NCBI RefSeq assembly: GCF_024347395.1
Contig: NZ_AP025472.1
Coordinates: forward strand, 1,302,001 to 1,366,000
Reading direction: 5' to 3'
Source of the DNA: Vibrio cortegadensis
GTDB taxonomy: Bacteria; Pseudomonadota; Gammaproteobacteria; Enterobacterales; Vibrionaceae
Length of the DNA: 64,000 nt
Shown: positions 49,901-59,280 of the stretch, one piece after another
Layout: every line of letters starts with the position of its first letter
Numbering within the stretch: position 1 is the stretch's first letter
Notes under the pieces: model-generated
The model's input: only the letters and a program-made list of their open reading frames with translations
Database searches by the model: none
Told to the model about the DNA's origin: nothing
Made by a program: the position numbers and the translations under genes

Positions 49901-50164
49901 CAAGCATTTAAGAGTGACTTCTAACGCTTGCCGATTTTACTCCGGTTTGAATTTAGTGTTTACGTGCAGTGGTTTACTCAGCACGGTCATAGCTAGCAAA
50001 GCTTTGTCGGATGGAGAAAGTGGAACATATACCTTAGACTAAGCCTTGGTAGAACAGAGCTGTAATTTTCGTGTATGCCATGACCTTTTCACTTTAAGTT
50101 GATGTAATTGTAATCAGTGCATTATTTTATGTGCCATAGCCTTATTATGAGCTGACTTTTAGGC

Positions 50165-50193
50165 TTGAGCGAAAGGCTTGTATTGTCTACAAT
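50165..50193 (+). promoter_or_regulatory. Promoter of the DUF3297 gene
   Basis: TTGAGC, a 17-base spacer and TACAAT form a good sigma-70 promoter about 30 bases before the start codon. The stretch 49977-50164 shows nothing else I can name. Confidence 0.6.
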
Positions 50194-50225
50194 GGCGCAC
50201 TTTTTATTTACTTCAGGTCATGAAA

Positions 50226-50474
50226 ATGAGCGATACTAACTCAAAACCAACTTTACCAGATCACCTTGCTGGCAACCCACGCAGCCCGCACCATGTGGCT
50301 GAATGTTTCGAATACCCAATCGGTATCCGTCTTAATGGTAAAGAACGTACTGATGTTGAAGAATACTGTATTAGCGAAGGTTGGGTAAAAATCCCATCAC
50401 CTAAAGCATTAGATCGTCGTGGTCAGCCAATTCTGATCACACTAAAAGGTACTGTTGAAGCTTACTATATCTAA
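50226..50474 (+). CDS. DUF3297-family protein
   Basis: An 82-residue protein (MSDTNSKPTLPDHLAGNPRS, then FEYPIGIRLNGKERTDVEEY and VKIPSPKALDRRGQPILI), a full-length match to the conserved DUF3297 family. ATG 50226 with AGGT 7 bases upstream is chosen over ATG 50220. It is the first core-chromosome gene after the array. Function unknown. Confidence 0.87.
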   Translation: MSDTNSKPTLPDHLAGNPRSPHHVAECFEYPIGIRLNGKERTDVEEYCISEGWVKIPSPKALDRRGQPILITLKGTVEAYYI

Positions 50475-50876
50475 AATTAGCTTCTATGTATTACTTATTA
50501 TCAACACATAAGGTTTAGGGTTCTTCTTGCTTTATGTGTTGTATTTCAACCAATAACACTACTTGTTTTTCCTTTCACAAATTTACTCCTCAATTCCCCA
50601 ATTCCTTAATCCTCGATGTGAGCAGTTGTAACCAAGTGAACTGACTTAGTTTACCGTCTTTTCCACGCGTGGCGCCCTGACTATGAATTGATTTTAGCAG
50701 TAATATGTTGAGGTTGAATCACGGTGTAATACTGTGAAACGGTTCGTTAACACTAGAGTACATACTGCCGGAGGCCGAAATGGAAGCCGACAGCATGTTT
50801 GAGTGATCGTGACTTATCCTGAGGAAATAAAACTGTCGTTTACTCAGAACGATGCCACCAAAACCAGACTAAATGC
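50475..50876. other. Intergenic region, 402 bp
   Basis: No gene. AACACATAAG and CTTTATGTGTT (about 50503-50540) can form a hairpin after the DUF3297 gene without a good T run. A palindrome CCACGCGTGG at 50663-50672 followed by CGCCCTGACTATGAATTG slightly recalls an attC arm, perhaps a relic. Confidence 0.4.
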
Positions 50877-52832
50877 TTACTCAATGTTGGAGTGTAACCT
50901 TGCTTGAATCGCGGCTTTTGTCTCCTCTTGGGCTAAGCTCGCCTCAGTTAACTCTTTGTCTTTCATAAGGTTGTTAAAAGCACTTCGAGCGGTTTGAGCT
51001 TGCTCTGATGCTTCAAGTTTCTGTGTTTTAGCTTTTGCTGCGACTTCGGTTAACAGCCGTAACTCTTCAATGATCTCATCTGGAGCATTTCCCAGTTCCA
51101 AGCTCGATTCACCTCTTGCAAGTGCTTCACGACGCAGTTGTTTTTTGAGTTTCCAAATGGCCTCAATGGACTCGCGTTCGATGTTTGCAGCGTCAATTGC
51201 ACTATCGCGAAGTAGCTCAAAACGAGCGAGAGCTTGGCCTTCTTTGCTCCAAGGATCGACTTCAGGGAGATCTGATATGTTGATGACAGGATCAACGTAA
51301 TCATCTTGATGGCTCAAATCCAACATTGCCGCTTTTACGCCAGAGACCATCAGCATGACAGCAATCACAAGCAGGGGTAAGCCACCGACAATGGCCGCAG
51401 TTTGTAATGTAGCAAGTCCACCCATAAACATTAGAACCGAGGGCATGAAGGATAGGGTGAATGCCCAAAATAGACGGTTCCAACGCATTGGATCTTCAGT
51501 TACGTTTGTCTGTACAACAGAGGCTAAGATATAAGAAATAGAATCGAACGTTGTGGCCGTGAAAATGATGCATAGCACGGTGAACAACGCGATGATTACA
51601 GTACTAAATGGCAGTTGCTCTAAAATCGAGAAAATCGCTCGAGTTGCTCCTTCGGCATTTAAGATACCAACCACATCAAGTTGACCAGATAACTGTAGCG
51701 ATAACCCATAATTACCTAAGATCATAAAGTACATCGCGCAGCCTAACGAACCAAAGAAAACGGCTCCAGAAACCATCTGTTTTATGGTTCGTCCACGAGA
51801 GATCCGCGCAACAAATAACCCCATGCTTGGCGCAAACACGAGCCACCAAGCCCAATAAAAAATCGTCCAATCTTGAGGGAAGTGAGTATTGGCGAAAGTA
51901 CCCATGCCGCCAAAAGGTTCAGCCCAAGTTGCCATCACAAAGAAGTTTGAAAGCATACGACCAATGGAGTCTAAGCCTGTTTCCAGCATGAATATTGTTG
52001 GGCCACAGAATAGAACAAAGAGCAGAAGGCCAATCGCTCCCCAGAAATTGATATTACTGAGAACCTTAATGCCTTCGTCCATCCCTTTATAAGAAGAGTA
52101 AGCGAAAATAGCCGTACAAAGCAGTAAGACACCAATCTGACTTCCTGTGGTGGCAGGAATACCAAATAGATAGCTAATCCCTTCATTAATCAAAGGAGCA
52201 GCAAGTCCGAGAGTGGTTGCCGCGCCACCCAATAAACCGAAAATAAACAAGATGTCGATAAATTTTCCAAGCTTACCAAAGCTATGGGCTTCGCCAATCA
52301 CAGGCATAAGAGCCGCTGACACTTTTAAAACCGGTTGCTTGCGGACATAAAAGAAGTAAGCGATAGGGATGGCTGGGATCATGTAAATACACCAAGCGAT
52401 CGGACCCCAATGGAAGATACCGTAAGTCGCTGCCCAGCGTACGGCTTCCTCACTTCCTGACTCTAATTGGAAAGGTGGGTTTTGGTAGTAATAAGCCCAC
52501 TCAATCGTTCCCCAATATAGGATACTCGCCCCTATGCCACCACAAAATAGCATGGCTGCCCAAGAGGCCAGTGAGAATTCCGCATCTTCATCGGGATCCC
52601 CTAGCTTGATTTGGCCAATGTCAGAAAAAACGATATAAATCATGAAAAAGAACGCCGCTAGCCCAAGCGCTAGATAAGCAAAGCCTAACTTGTCTGTCAT
52701 GAAAGATTTAGCGATTGAAATCCATTCTGCCCCCTCTGTAGGGAAAATGAGTAAAGGAGTGATCACTGAAAAAAGTAGTATTAAAGCACCGAAAAAAGTG
52801 GGTTTGTCGATAAGTTCAAAGTGTTTGTTCAT
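50877..52832 (-). CDS. BCCT-family transporter (betaine/choline type)
   Basis: A 651-residue sodium- or proton-coupled transporter of the betaine-carnitine-choline family in the inner membrane. About 12 helices span residues 12-510. The family signature WAWWLVFAPSMGLFVARISRGRTI (helix 8 region) and the conserved WGTIEWAYYY and HWGPIAW Trp-rich segments are present. After residue 525 there is a long charged cytoplasmic coiled-coil tail (about 120 residues), longer than in most BCCT proteins and a possible osmosensing domain. The likely substrate is a compatible solute such as glycine betaine; specificity is not determined. Confidence 0.92.
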   Translation of the reverse strand: MNKHFELIDKPTFFGALILLFSVITPLLIFPTEGAEWISIAKSFMTDKLGFAYLALGLAAFFFMIYIVFSDIGQIKLGDPDEDAEFSLASWAAMLFCGGIGASILYWGTIEWAYYYQNPPFQLESGSEEAVRWAATYGIFHWGPIAWCIYMIPAIPIAYFFYVRKQPVLKVSAALMPVIGEAHSFGKLGKFIDILFIFGLLGGAATTLGLAAPLINEGISYLFGIPATTGSQIGVLLLCTAIFAYSSYKGMDEGIKVLSNINFWGAIGLLLFVLFCGPTIFMLETGLDSIGRMLSNFFVMATWAEPFGGMGTFANTHFPQDWTIFYWAWWLVFAPSMGLFVARISRGRTIKQMVSGAVFFGSLGCAMYFMILGNYGLSLQLSGQLDVVGILNAEGATRAIFSILEQLPFSTVIIALFTVLCIIFTATTFDSISYILASVVQTNVTEDPMRWNRLFWAFTLSFMPSVLMFMGGLATLQTAAIVGGLPLLVIAVMLMVSGVKAAMLDLSHQDDYVDPVINISDLPEVDPWSKEGQALARFELLRDSAIDAANIERESIEAIWKLKKQLRREALARGESSLELGNAPDEIIEELRLLTEVAAKAKTQKLEASEQAQTARSAFNNLMKDKELTEASLAQEETKAAIQARLHSNIE

Positions 52833-53260
52833 GTTATGTTCCGTAACAAATAAACAGTATTAATCGAGCGCACACAGAATCGCCCCCACTACTTGAATAT
52901 CAGGTAGGGGGTAATTGAAGCGACAAGTTTAAATAGTGTGCGAGTAGTTAGCTTTGAAGCGTAAAACGTTGGTGAGAAGACCCTGAATTGGCGTGGTTAA
53001 ATTTGCGCTAAAATAATCCCAAATTCTATTTTTGTCGATATAAATTTATGCTGATTTTTCATTATATTTGGCGTGAATATAATGATGGAAATTTAAAGAG
53101 GTGAGTGATGAATTTGAAAGTGAAAATGGTGATCAGATAGATAAATATTACTCGTGAGGAGAGTAAAAAAGCTAAGAAAACCATCGTGTGTTTTGACGGA
53201 ATTCAAACAAAAAAAAGCCAAATCAATATGGATGATTTGGCTTATCTCTTTTGGTGTCAA
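52833..53260. other. Intergenic region, 428 bp, promoter region of the BCCT gene
   Basis: AT-rich, no convincing gene. It should hold the BCCT promoter on the minus strand and ends with the terminator of the next gene. Confidence 0.5.
53211..53243 (-). terminator. Terminator of the VF530-family gene
   Basis: On the minus strand an 11-bp stem (AAGCCAAATCA and TGATTTGGCTT, loop of 7) is followed by a run of T. It lies 17 bases after the gene. Confidence 0.85.
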
Positions 53261-53674
53261 TTAGCGACGGTATTGACCTCGGCCGCGAGATGCTCTCTCT
53301 TTATGAGCAGATGCCGATTTTGCTTGAGAAAGCAGGATAGACTCAACAGTCAATTCCATAGGTTCTCTTGGCTCAAGACCATGCTTAAATGTACGAGAAC
53401 GAGGAGGCATGTCGTATTCAAGATCGGATGCTTTTGGCATACGCTTGAAACGGTAAAGATAGAAATTTTCCACTTTCTCTCTTGCCCATTCCGTTTTTTT
53501 CAAATATTTGATACTGCTGGCGATGCTTGGTTTGGTATTAAAGCAGTTCAGACGCATTGCCGTATCTAAAATTTCCCAACCGTAGTGATCAACAAGTTCT
53601 TGCAGTAGAGTTTCTAGTTTAAGACCATGCAGTGGGTTGTTCTGTTGAAGTTCGATTCTTTCTTCATCAGTCAT
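53261..53674 (-). CDS. VF530-family (DUF2132) protein
   Basis: A 137-residue protein whose first 70 residues (NPLHGLKLETLLQELVDHYGWEIL, then FNTKPSIASSIKYLKKTEWAREKVE) are the VF530 helical domain, thought to bind DNA. The basic, glycine- and arginine-rich C-terminus (ERASRGRGQYRR) would add nucleic-acid affinity. ATG 53674 with AAGGA 7 bases upstream is preferred to ATG 53692. Confidence 0.88.
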   Translation of the reverse strand: MTDEERIELQQNNPLHGLKLETLLQELVDHYGWEILDTAMRLNCFNTKPSIASSIKYLKKTEWAREKVENFYLYRFKRMPKASDLEYDMPPRSRTFKHGLEPREPMELTVESILLSQAKSASAHKERASRGRGQYRR

Positions 53675-53744
53675 AAAGAATTCCTTACGCAATAGCCGCA
53701 GTTTTCAGCGGCGGCTATGTATTTAAATTATTAAAATCGCTTAA

Positions 53745-55352
53745 TTATAAAGCGACTTGCAGCATTTTTGTTTGGTGATCCAGATACTCTTCGTAGGTAC
53801 CTTGGAAGTTGACAAGCTTTTTGTCTTTCACATCAATAATGCGCGTAGCCAATGATGACACAAATTCGCGGTCATGGCTGACAAAAATGAGTGTGCCAGT
53901 ATACACTTTAAGCGCACTGTTTAAGGCTTCAATTGCTTCCATATCCATGTGGTTCGTTGGTTCGTCCATCACCAGTACGTTGATGTCTTGCATCATTAGC
54001 TTACCGAAAAGCAGACGGTTTTTCTCACCACCAGAACAGTTTTTAGCTTTTTTGTTAGCATCATCAGCGGTAAAGAGTAAACGACCTAGAATGCCACGAA
54101 CCATAAGATCATCATGCTTCGCTGTACGCCACTGAGAGATCCAATCGAAAATGGATAAATCGTTGTCAAAGTCAGCAGTGCTATCTTGAGGGCAGTAACC
54201 CACAGACGCATTTTCAGACCATTTAATGATGCCTTCATTTTGCTTAAGATCATTCACTAAGCAGCGAAGTAGGGTACTTTTACCGACACCATTTTCGCCG
54301 ATGACCGCTAATCGAGTTCCAGCCTCAAGGATTAAGTTGCCGCCTTCGAACAGCACTTCATCTTCAAAAGCATGACCAACATTTTCAAGCTCAAGAGCTA
54401 GACGGTGAAGCTTTTTACCTTCGCCGAAGTCAATCGATGGGCTAATACGGCTCGTTGATTTCACTTCATCCAGCTTAATCTTATCCATCTTTTTAGCGCG
54501 AGAGCTCGCTTGTTTCGCTTTAGAAGCGTTCGCACCGAAACGGTTTACGAAATCTTGAAGCTCGCTGATTTCAGCACTCTTCTTCGCATTACTTGCAAGA
54601 AGCTGATCGCGGATCAAACCTGAAGCTTCAAGGAAGTATTCGTAGTTACCCGGGTAAATACGAAGTTCACCGTAATCAATGTCTGCCATATGAGTACAAA
54701 CAGAGTTTAGGAAGTGTCTGTCGTGGGAAATGATGATCATCGTACATTTACGTTGATTCAGTTCCTCAGCTAACCAATTGATGGTGTGAATATCCAAGTT
54801 GTTGGTTGGTTCATCAAGTAGCAAAATATCAGGGTTCGCAAAAAGAGCCTGTGCCAAAAGAACACGAAGTTTCCAGCCTGGCGCAACATGTTGCATCAAA
54901 CCAAAATGAAGTTCCTCTTCAATACCAGCTTGAAGAAGGATGTCACCTGCACGGCTCTCTGCGCTGTAGCCATCCATTTCCGCAAATTCACTTTCGAGTT
55001 CGGCTACTTTCATGCCGTCCTCTTCGCTCATCTCAGGTAAGCCGTAAATACGGTCACGCTCTTGCTTGATTTCCCAAAGTTTCTTATCACCCATAATCAC
55101 AACATCAATAACATTATGCTGTTCGAATGCGAATTGGTCTTGGCTAAGAACACCAAGTTTTAGTCCGGGAGTGATAGAGACATTGCCTGAACTTGGTGTC
55201 AGTGCGCCGCTTAGGATCTTCATAAAGGTGGATTTTCCGCATCCGTTCGCACCAATTAAACCATAGCGATTACCATTACCGAATTTGGCAGAAATGTTTT
55301 CAAATAAAGGCTCAGCGCCAAATTGCATTGTGATGTTTGCGGTAGATATCAA
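53745..55352 (-). CDS. ybiT: ABC-F ATPase YbiT
   Basis: A 535-residue soluble protein with two ABC ATPase domains and no membrane part, as in ABC-F translation factors. Domain 1: Walker A GANGCGKST, Walker B ILLLDEPTNNLD. Its signature is the unusual VAPGWKLRV rather than LSGG, a YbiT trait. Linker about 240-300 (ANASKAKQASSRAKKMDKIK). Domain 2: GENGVGKST, CSGGEKNRL, VLVMDEPTNHMD. ABC-F proteins act on the ribosome E site. TTG start with AGGA upstream; a TATAAT-like box lies near 55443-55448. Confidence 0.94.
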   Translation of the reverse strand: MISTANITMQFGAEPLFENISAKFGNGNRYGLIGANGCGKSTFMKILSGALTPSSGNVSITPGLKLGVLSQDQFAFEQHNVIDVVIMGDKKLWEIKQERDRIYGLPEMSEEDGMKVAELESEFAEMDGYSAESRAGDILLQAGIEEELHFGLMQHVAPGWKLRVLLAQALFANPDILLLDEPTNNLDIHTINWLAEELNQRKCTMIIISHDRHFLNSVCTHMADIDYGELRIYPGNYEYFLEASGLIRDQLLASNAKKSAEISELQDFVNRFGANASKAKQASSRAKKMDKIKLDEVKSTSRISPSIDFGEGKKLHRLALELENVGHAFEDEVLFEGGNLILEAGTRLAVIGENGVGKSTLLRCLVNDLKQNEGIIKWSENASVGYCPQDSTADFDNDLSIFDWISQWRTAKHDDLMVRGILGRLLFTADDANKKAKNCSGGEKNRLLFGKLMMQDINVLVMDEPTNHMDMEAIEALNSALKVYTGTLIFVSHDREFVSSLATRIIDVKDKKLVNFQGTYEEYLDHQTKMLQVAL

Positions 55353-55694
55353 AGAAGTATTCCTAGGTGTGTACTGACAAGCCGAACAATTGACACGATA
55401 GCCAATTTTAGCGATGCGAAAGTAAGGGCAAATAGGCGGCGCATTATACAGAGTTGTAAAGATAAATGTAGTCTAGTTGCGGTTTATTTAAGTTTGATAG
55501 CAAAGAAATGAAGGCTAACATTTGACAAAAATAGTAAAAAGTAGTGGCTTGGAGGGTGTTGATGCTCATTAGAGTCAGAAATCGGTATTGGGTGTAGGCC
55601 TGCATTTCGCATAATATGAGTATTTCATGTAGTGTCTCTCTTTCTGCGTGATGTAAGCGTGAATGTTATAATCTTTTGATTCTGGAGGTATAGG
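55353..55694. other. Intergenic region, 342 bp, divergent promoters
   Basis: Between the divergent ybiT and sulfurtransferase genes. A minus-strand TATAAT (complement of 55443-55448) likely serves ybiT. No RNA gene or ORF supported. Confidence 0.5.
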
Positions 55695-56549
55695 ATGGGA
55701 AGTCCATTAGTGACGACCGAATGGTTGGCTCAAAACTTAAATAACAAGAATGTCATTGTATTAGATGCCAGTATGGAGACTGTCATTGGTAAAGAGCCTC
55801 TCGTCTATCAAATCCCTACTTTTATTCCTCAAAGCCGCAAGTTTGATTTAGAAAACGTGTTCATCGATAAAGAGTCGACACAGGTTCATGCCTTCCCAAC
55901 CGTAGATCAATTTACGATAGCAGCGCAAAAGCTCGGTATTCAATCAGACAGTATTGTTGTGATTTATGATAATCAAGGTATCTATTCTGCGCCTAGGGCA
56001 TGGTGGATCTTGCAATCGATGGGATTTGAAAATAGTTATGTTCTAGATGGTGGTTTACCTAAGTGGATAGAAGAAGGGAAAGCGACCACTGACTCTTTGG
56101 AAGTGTCTTCAAATGGTGCTGACAATCTAGTAACCAATTATCAACCTCATCGTGTTTGCACATCAGGTTTTGTTTTTGACAATCTCACATCAGCCAAATA
56201 TATGGTTATTGATGCTCGTGGTTCAGAACGCTTTAGTGGCAATGCTGCCGAGCCAAGAGAAGGGGTGCGAAGTGGACACATTCCCAATTCAATCAACCTA
56301 CCATTTGCACAAGTGCTTGACGGTCTCTGCTATAAATCAGTTAAAGAGTTGGATGAACTGTTTACTGTACATCTAAAGCATGAGAATAAGCCTCTTATTT
56401 TCAGTTGTGGTTCAGGGATTACGGCTTGCATCATATTATTGGCGGCCTGTGTTGTGGGAAAAATGGATTGTCGTTTATACGATGGTTCGTGGGCAGAGTG
56501 GGGATCTTGCCCATCATTGCCTGTTAATTCGTTCAGTAATCGTACTTAA
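55695..56549 (+). CDS. Rhodanese-type sulfurtransferase
   Basis: A 284-residue protein with two rhodanese domains, like 3-mercaptopyruvate/thiosulfate sulfurtransferases. Domain 1 (about 5-130, structural): VIVLDASME, IVVIYDNQGIYSAPRAWWIL, VLDGGLPKWIEEG. Domain 2 (about 150-275) has the catalytic loop CGSGITA, the SseA-type six-residue loop after the active Cys. It moves sulfur to cyanide or thiols in the cytoplasm. GGAGGT precedes the ATG. Confidence 0.92.
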   Translation: MGSPLVTTEWLAQNLNNKNVIVLDASMETVIGKEPLVYQIPTFIPQSRKFDLENVFIDKESTQVHAFPTVDQFTIAAQKLGIQSDSIVVIYDNQGIYSAPRAWWILQSMGFENSYVLDGGLPKWIEEGKATTDSLEVSSNGADNLVTNYQPHRVCTSGFVFDNLTSAKYMVIDARGSERFSGNAAEPREGVRSGHIPNSINLPFAQVLDGLCYKSVKELDELFTVHLKHENKPLIFSCGSGITACIILLAACVVGKMDCRLYDGSWAEWGSCPSLPVNSFSNRT

Positions 56550-56707
56550 AAAATAAAATCGTTGATTAAACAGGTTTGTTTGCGGATCTATGTCATTTTT
56601 TAAGTAGGTCAACCGAATGTAGGTTCCGCCTTTGTGTAAACTACCATTATATAAAATAATCATTTGGTCGCTTGAACGATGTCGAGTGAATAGCAGGTAC
56701 GATAGTA

Positions 56708-57826
56708 ATGAAATCATTCCAGTGGGATAAAAACTTTGAAACGGGCCTCGATGATGTCGATGAACAGCATCAGTTTTTAGTCGAAATAATCAACAAGTAT
56801 GGCTCATTATTATCAGAAAATACCTTGTCATTTAGCGATATTAACGTCGCTCTGTTTGAGCTTTCTCGCTATGCGGAGTTTCACTTTCGCGAAGAAGAAG
56901 CAATGATGAGGGATACCAATATCTATCCTGCACACCTTGAATACCACATTGAAATGCATCGGTCATTTATGTCTGAAGTGATGGGTATGCAAGCCTTTAT
57001 CACCGAAGAAGATCCAAAAAGTGCGGAGCTGCTTTTAGACTTCCTTATCCATTGGCTGGCTTATCACATACTCGGTATTGATCAAAATATGGCTCGCCAA
57101 GTGAAGGCGATTGAGTCTGGGGTTTCGCCAGAAGAAGCGTATAAGCAAGGTGAAAAAGAGGTTGATAGTTCAACAGAGCCATTACTTAACGCATTGAATG
57201 GACTTTTTGAGCAAGTCTCAGTCAGAAATAAGCAGTTGTTGAAATTGAATCAATCTCTAGAAGATATGGTAGAGAAAAGAACACAACAGCTTTTGCTTGC
57301 CAATAGAGAACTTGAACAGCTATCGCTTACTGATGTTCTCACGAAGTTGCCTAACCGCCGTCATGCAATGAAGCAGTTAAATAGCTACTGGAACGAGTCT
57401 ACCGAGTTAGATTTGCCTTTGGTTTGCATCATGATCGATGCGGATCACTTCAAGTATGTCAATGACACTTACGGGCATGATGCCGGTGATATCGTCTTGA
57501 TTGAATTATCTCAAGCGTTAAAAGATGCGTTCAGAAGTGATGATTTTGTGTGTCGTCTTGGAGGTGATGAATTTTTTGTTATATGTCCGCAAACCAATTT
57601 AGTTGGTGGATTGCATATTGCAGAGTTAACAAGGTTTGAAGTGGAAAAGCTGAACATACCGGTGGGTGATGGTCGCTGGAAGGGAAGTATTAGCATTGGA
57701 GTGGCGCAGCGTACCGAGCAAATGGTGACGTATAACGACTTGATCAAAGCGGCAGATGAATCCGTCTACTTAGCGAAACAAGCGGGTAAAAATTGCGTTA
57801 AGAGCAACGAACCAACAGAATCTTAA
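56708..57826 (+). CDS. Bacteriohemerythrin-GGDEF diguanylate cyclase
   Basis: A 372-residue oxygen-sensing c-di-GMP synthase. Residues 1-135 are a hemerythrin domain with di-iron ligands in DEQHQF, HFREEE, HLEYHIEMH and HWLAYHILGID. A coiled coil (about 165-205) leads to a GGDEF domain (about 205-368) with an intact GGDEF active site and an RSDD inhibitory I-site five residues before it. Vibrio proteins of this layout change activity with the redox state of the iron. Monocistronic. Confidence 0.94.
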   Translation: MKSFQWDKNFETGLDDVDEQHQFLVEIINKYGSLLSENTLSFSDINVALFELSRYAEFHFREEEAMMRDTNIYPAHLEYHIEMHRSFMSEVMGMQAFITEEDPKSAELLLDFLIHWLAYHILGIDQNMARQVKAIESGVSPEEAYKQGEKEVDSSTEPLLNALNGLFEQVSVRNKQLLKLNQSLEDMVEKRTQQLLLANRELEQLSLTDVLTKLPNRRHAMKQLNSYWNESTELDLPLVCIMIDADHFKYVNDTYGHDAGDIVLIELSQALKDAFRSDDFVCRLGGDEFFVICPQTNLVGGLHIAELTRFEVEKLNIPVGDGRWKGSISIGVAQRTEQMVTYNDLIKAADESVYLAKQAGKNCVKSNEPTES

Positions 57827-58278
57827 ACTACATCGCAGAGTCAATAATCGTTAATGTGGTTTGGCCTTTTAACGTTGATTGATCACTCTTTCTGTTTACC
57901 ACTTTTTCTGAGGTGAGTGTAAGGGATTAGAAGTCGCGTGAATGTAAAATATCGCGTCTATAAACCAAGCCCTCACCGTCATTTCAACAGTATTACCCTC
58001 GCTTTGACACGAAAATACGGCAAAGCGCAGCGCAATTTTTACAATATTCGCAATCATTTCAAATATCCCGTTCTCTTTAAATTTGGCTAATTTTGGCCTT
58101 TTTCCACAAATTTCTATCCATTTGAATTTATTGTTTAAGGTTATTGATGAAATATCGTCCGATAACCGCTTCATTTCAATATTCAATTTGGCATTGCTTG
58201 TCTGTTTGATTACTATGTATAGCTATTCAAAATACCAATACTCCCTTATGGAACTACCACTGGGTAGATGAGGATACG
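57827..58278. other. Leader/promoter region of pheST, 452 bp
   Basis: No gene supported: small frames on both strands lack ribosome sites. No Phe-rich pheM-like leader peptide is seen, so attenuation control as in E. coli is not evident. Confidence 0.5.
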
Positions 58279-59262
58279 ATGCAACATCTAGAAGAGATCA
58301 TTGCTAATGCAACGACAGCGATTGAAAGCGCTGATTCGTTAGTCGCACTTGATGACGTGCGAGTTCAGTATTTAGGTAAGAAGGGTGAATTAACTCTTCA
58401 ATTACAAAGCCTAGGTAAACTTCCACCTGAAGAGCGTCGCACTGCTGGTCAAGAGATCAACAAAGCGAAAGGTGCTGTTCAACAAGCGATCGCAGCTCGT
58501 AAAGACGCACTACAACGTGCAGAGCTTGAAGCGAAGCTAGCTGCAGAAACTATCGATGTGAGCCTACCAGGTCGTCGCATTGAGAACGGTGGTCTTCACC
58601 CTGTTACTCGCACTGTTGAGCGTATCGAACAGTTCTTTGGTGAGCTTGGCTTTAGCACTGAGTCTGGCCCTGAAATCGAAGATGCATTCCACAACTTCGA
58701 TGCACTCAACATCGCAGACGATCACCCAGCTCGTACTGACCACGATACGTTCTTCTTTAACCCAGACTTAATGCTACGTACGCACACGTCTGGTGTTCAG
58801 ATCCGTACAATGGAAAACGGCAAGCCACCTTTCCGCTTTATTGCTCCGGGCCGTGTTTACCGTAACGATTACGACCAAACTCACACGCCAATGTTCCACC
58901 AAGTGGAAGGTATGTTAGTGGATGAGAACGTAAACTTCGCACAACTTAAAGGTATTCTTAACGATTTCCTTTGTAATTTCTTTGAAGAAGAAGTTGAAGT
59001 GCGTTTCCGTCCTTCATTCTTCCCGTTCACAGAGCCTTCAGCTGAAGTTGACGTGAAACGTAAAGATGGCAAATGGCTAGAAGTTCTAGGCTGTGGCATG
59101 GTTCACCCTAACGTACTTCGCTCTGTTGGCATCGACCCTGAGAAATACTCTGGTTTTGCATTCGGTATGGGTGTAGAGCGTCTAACGATGCTTCGTTACG
59201 GCGTAAATGACCTTCGTGCGTTCTTCGAGAACGACTTACGTTTCCTTAAACAATTCAAGTAA
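58279..59262 (+). CDS. pheS: Phenylalanine-tRNA ligase alpha subunit
   Basis: 327 residues, the standard length. The N-terminal coiled coil (1-85) binds tRNA-Phe; the class II catalytic core follows with motif 2 (FRFIAPGRVYRNDYDQTHTP) and motif 3 (GFAFGMGVERLTML). It forms the alpha2-beta2 enzyme with PheT and charges tRNA-Phe. TGAGGAT lies before the ATG. Codon use is strongly biased, as expected for a highly expressed gene. Confidence 0.98.
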   Translation: MQHLEEIIANATTAIESADSLVALDDVRVQYLGKKGELTLQLQSLGKLPPEERRTAGQEINKAKGAVQQAIAARKDALQRAELEAKLAAETIDVSLPGRRIENGGLHPVTRTVERIEQFFGELGFSTESGPEIEDAFHNFDALNIADDHPARTDHDTFFFNPDLMLRTHTSGVQIRTMENGKPPFRFIAPGRVYRNDYDQTHTPMFHQVEGMLVDENVNFAQLKGILNDFLCNFFEEEVEVRFRPSFFPFTEPSAEVDVKRKDGKWLEVLGCGMVHPNVLRSVGIDPEKYSGFAFGMGVERLTMLRYGVNDLRAFFENDLRFLKQFK

Positions 59263-59280
59263 TCCGGGGCAGTCAAAACT

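Larger units (their letters stand above)
48713..49976 (+). repeat. attC site 63, split by IS110 copy 3 and truncated
   Basis: TAACAA at 48713-48718, then the IS, then CAAGCATTTAAG from 49901. The site stops near TTTACGTGCAGTGGTTTA at 49976 without a right core GTTA. This is the terminal, dead attC of the array. Confidence 0.85.

Noticed and set aside
1..49976. A CRISPR array
   Set aside because: The regular repeats are about 120 bp, imperfect and contain integron cores; the spacers are genes. This is an attC array.
1..49976. An integron integrase gene or attI
   Set aside because: No tyrosine recombinase frame with the expected R-H-R-Y pattern is in the window.
50663..50672. CCACGCGTGG palindrome as an attC relic
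   Set aside because: Only one box resembles attC; no cores or second arm can be found, so I did not call a site.
57896..58186. A 96-codon minus-strand frame before pheS
   Set aside because: TTG start, no ribosome site, no recognisable domain, and it overlaps the pheST promoter region.
58083..58271. A 62-codon plus-strand frame as a pheS leader peptide
   Set aside because: No Phe run, no following attenuator hairpin, and no ribosome site.
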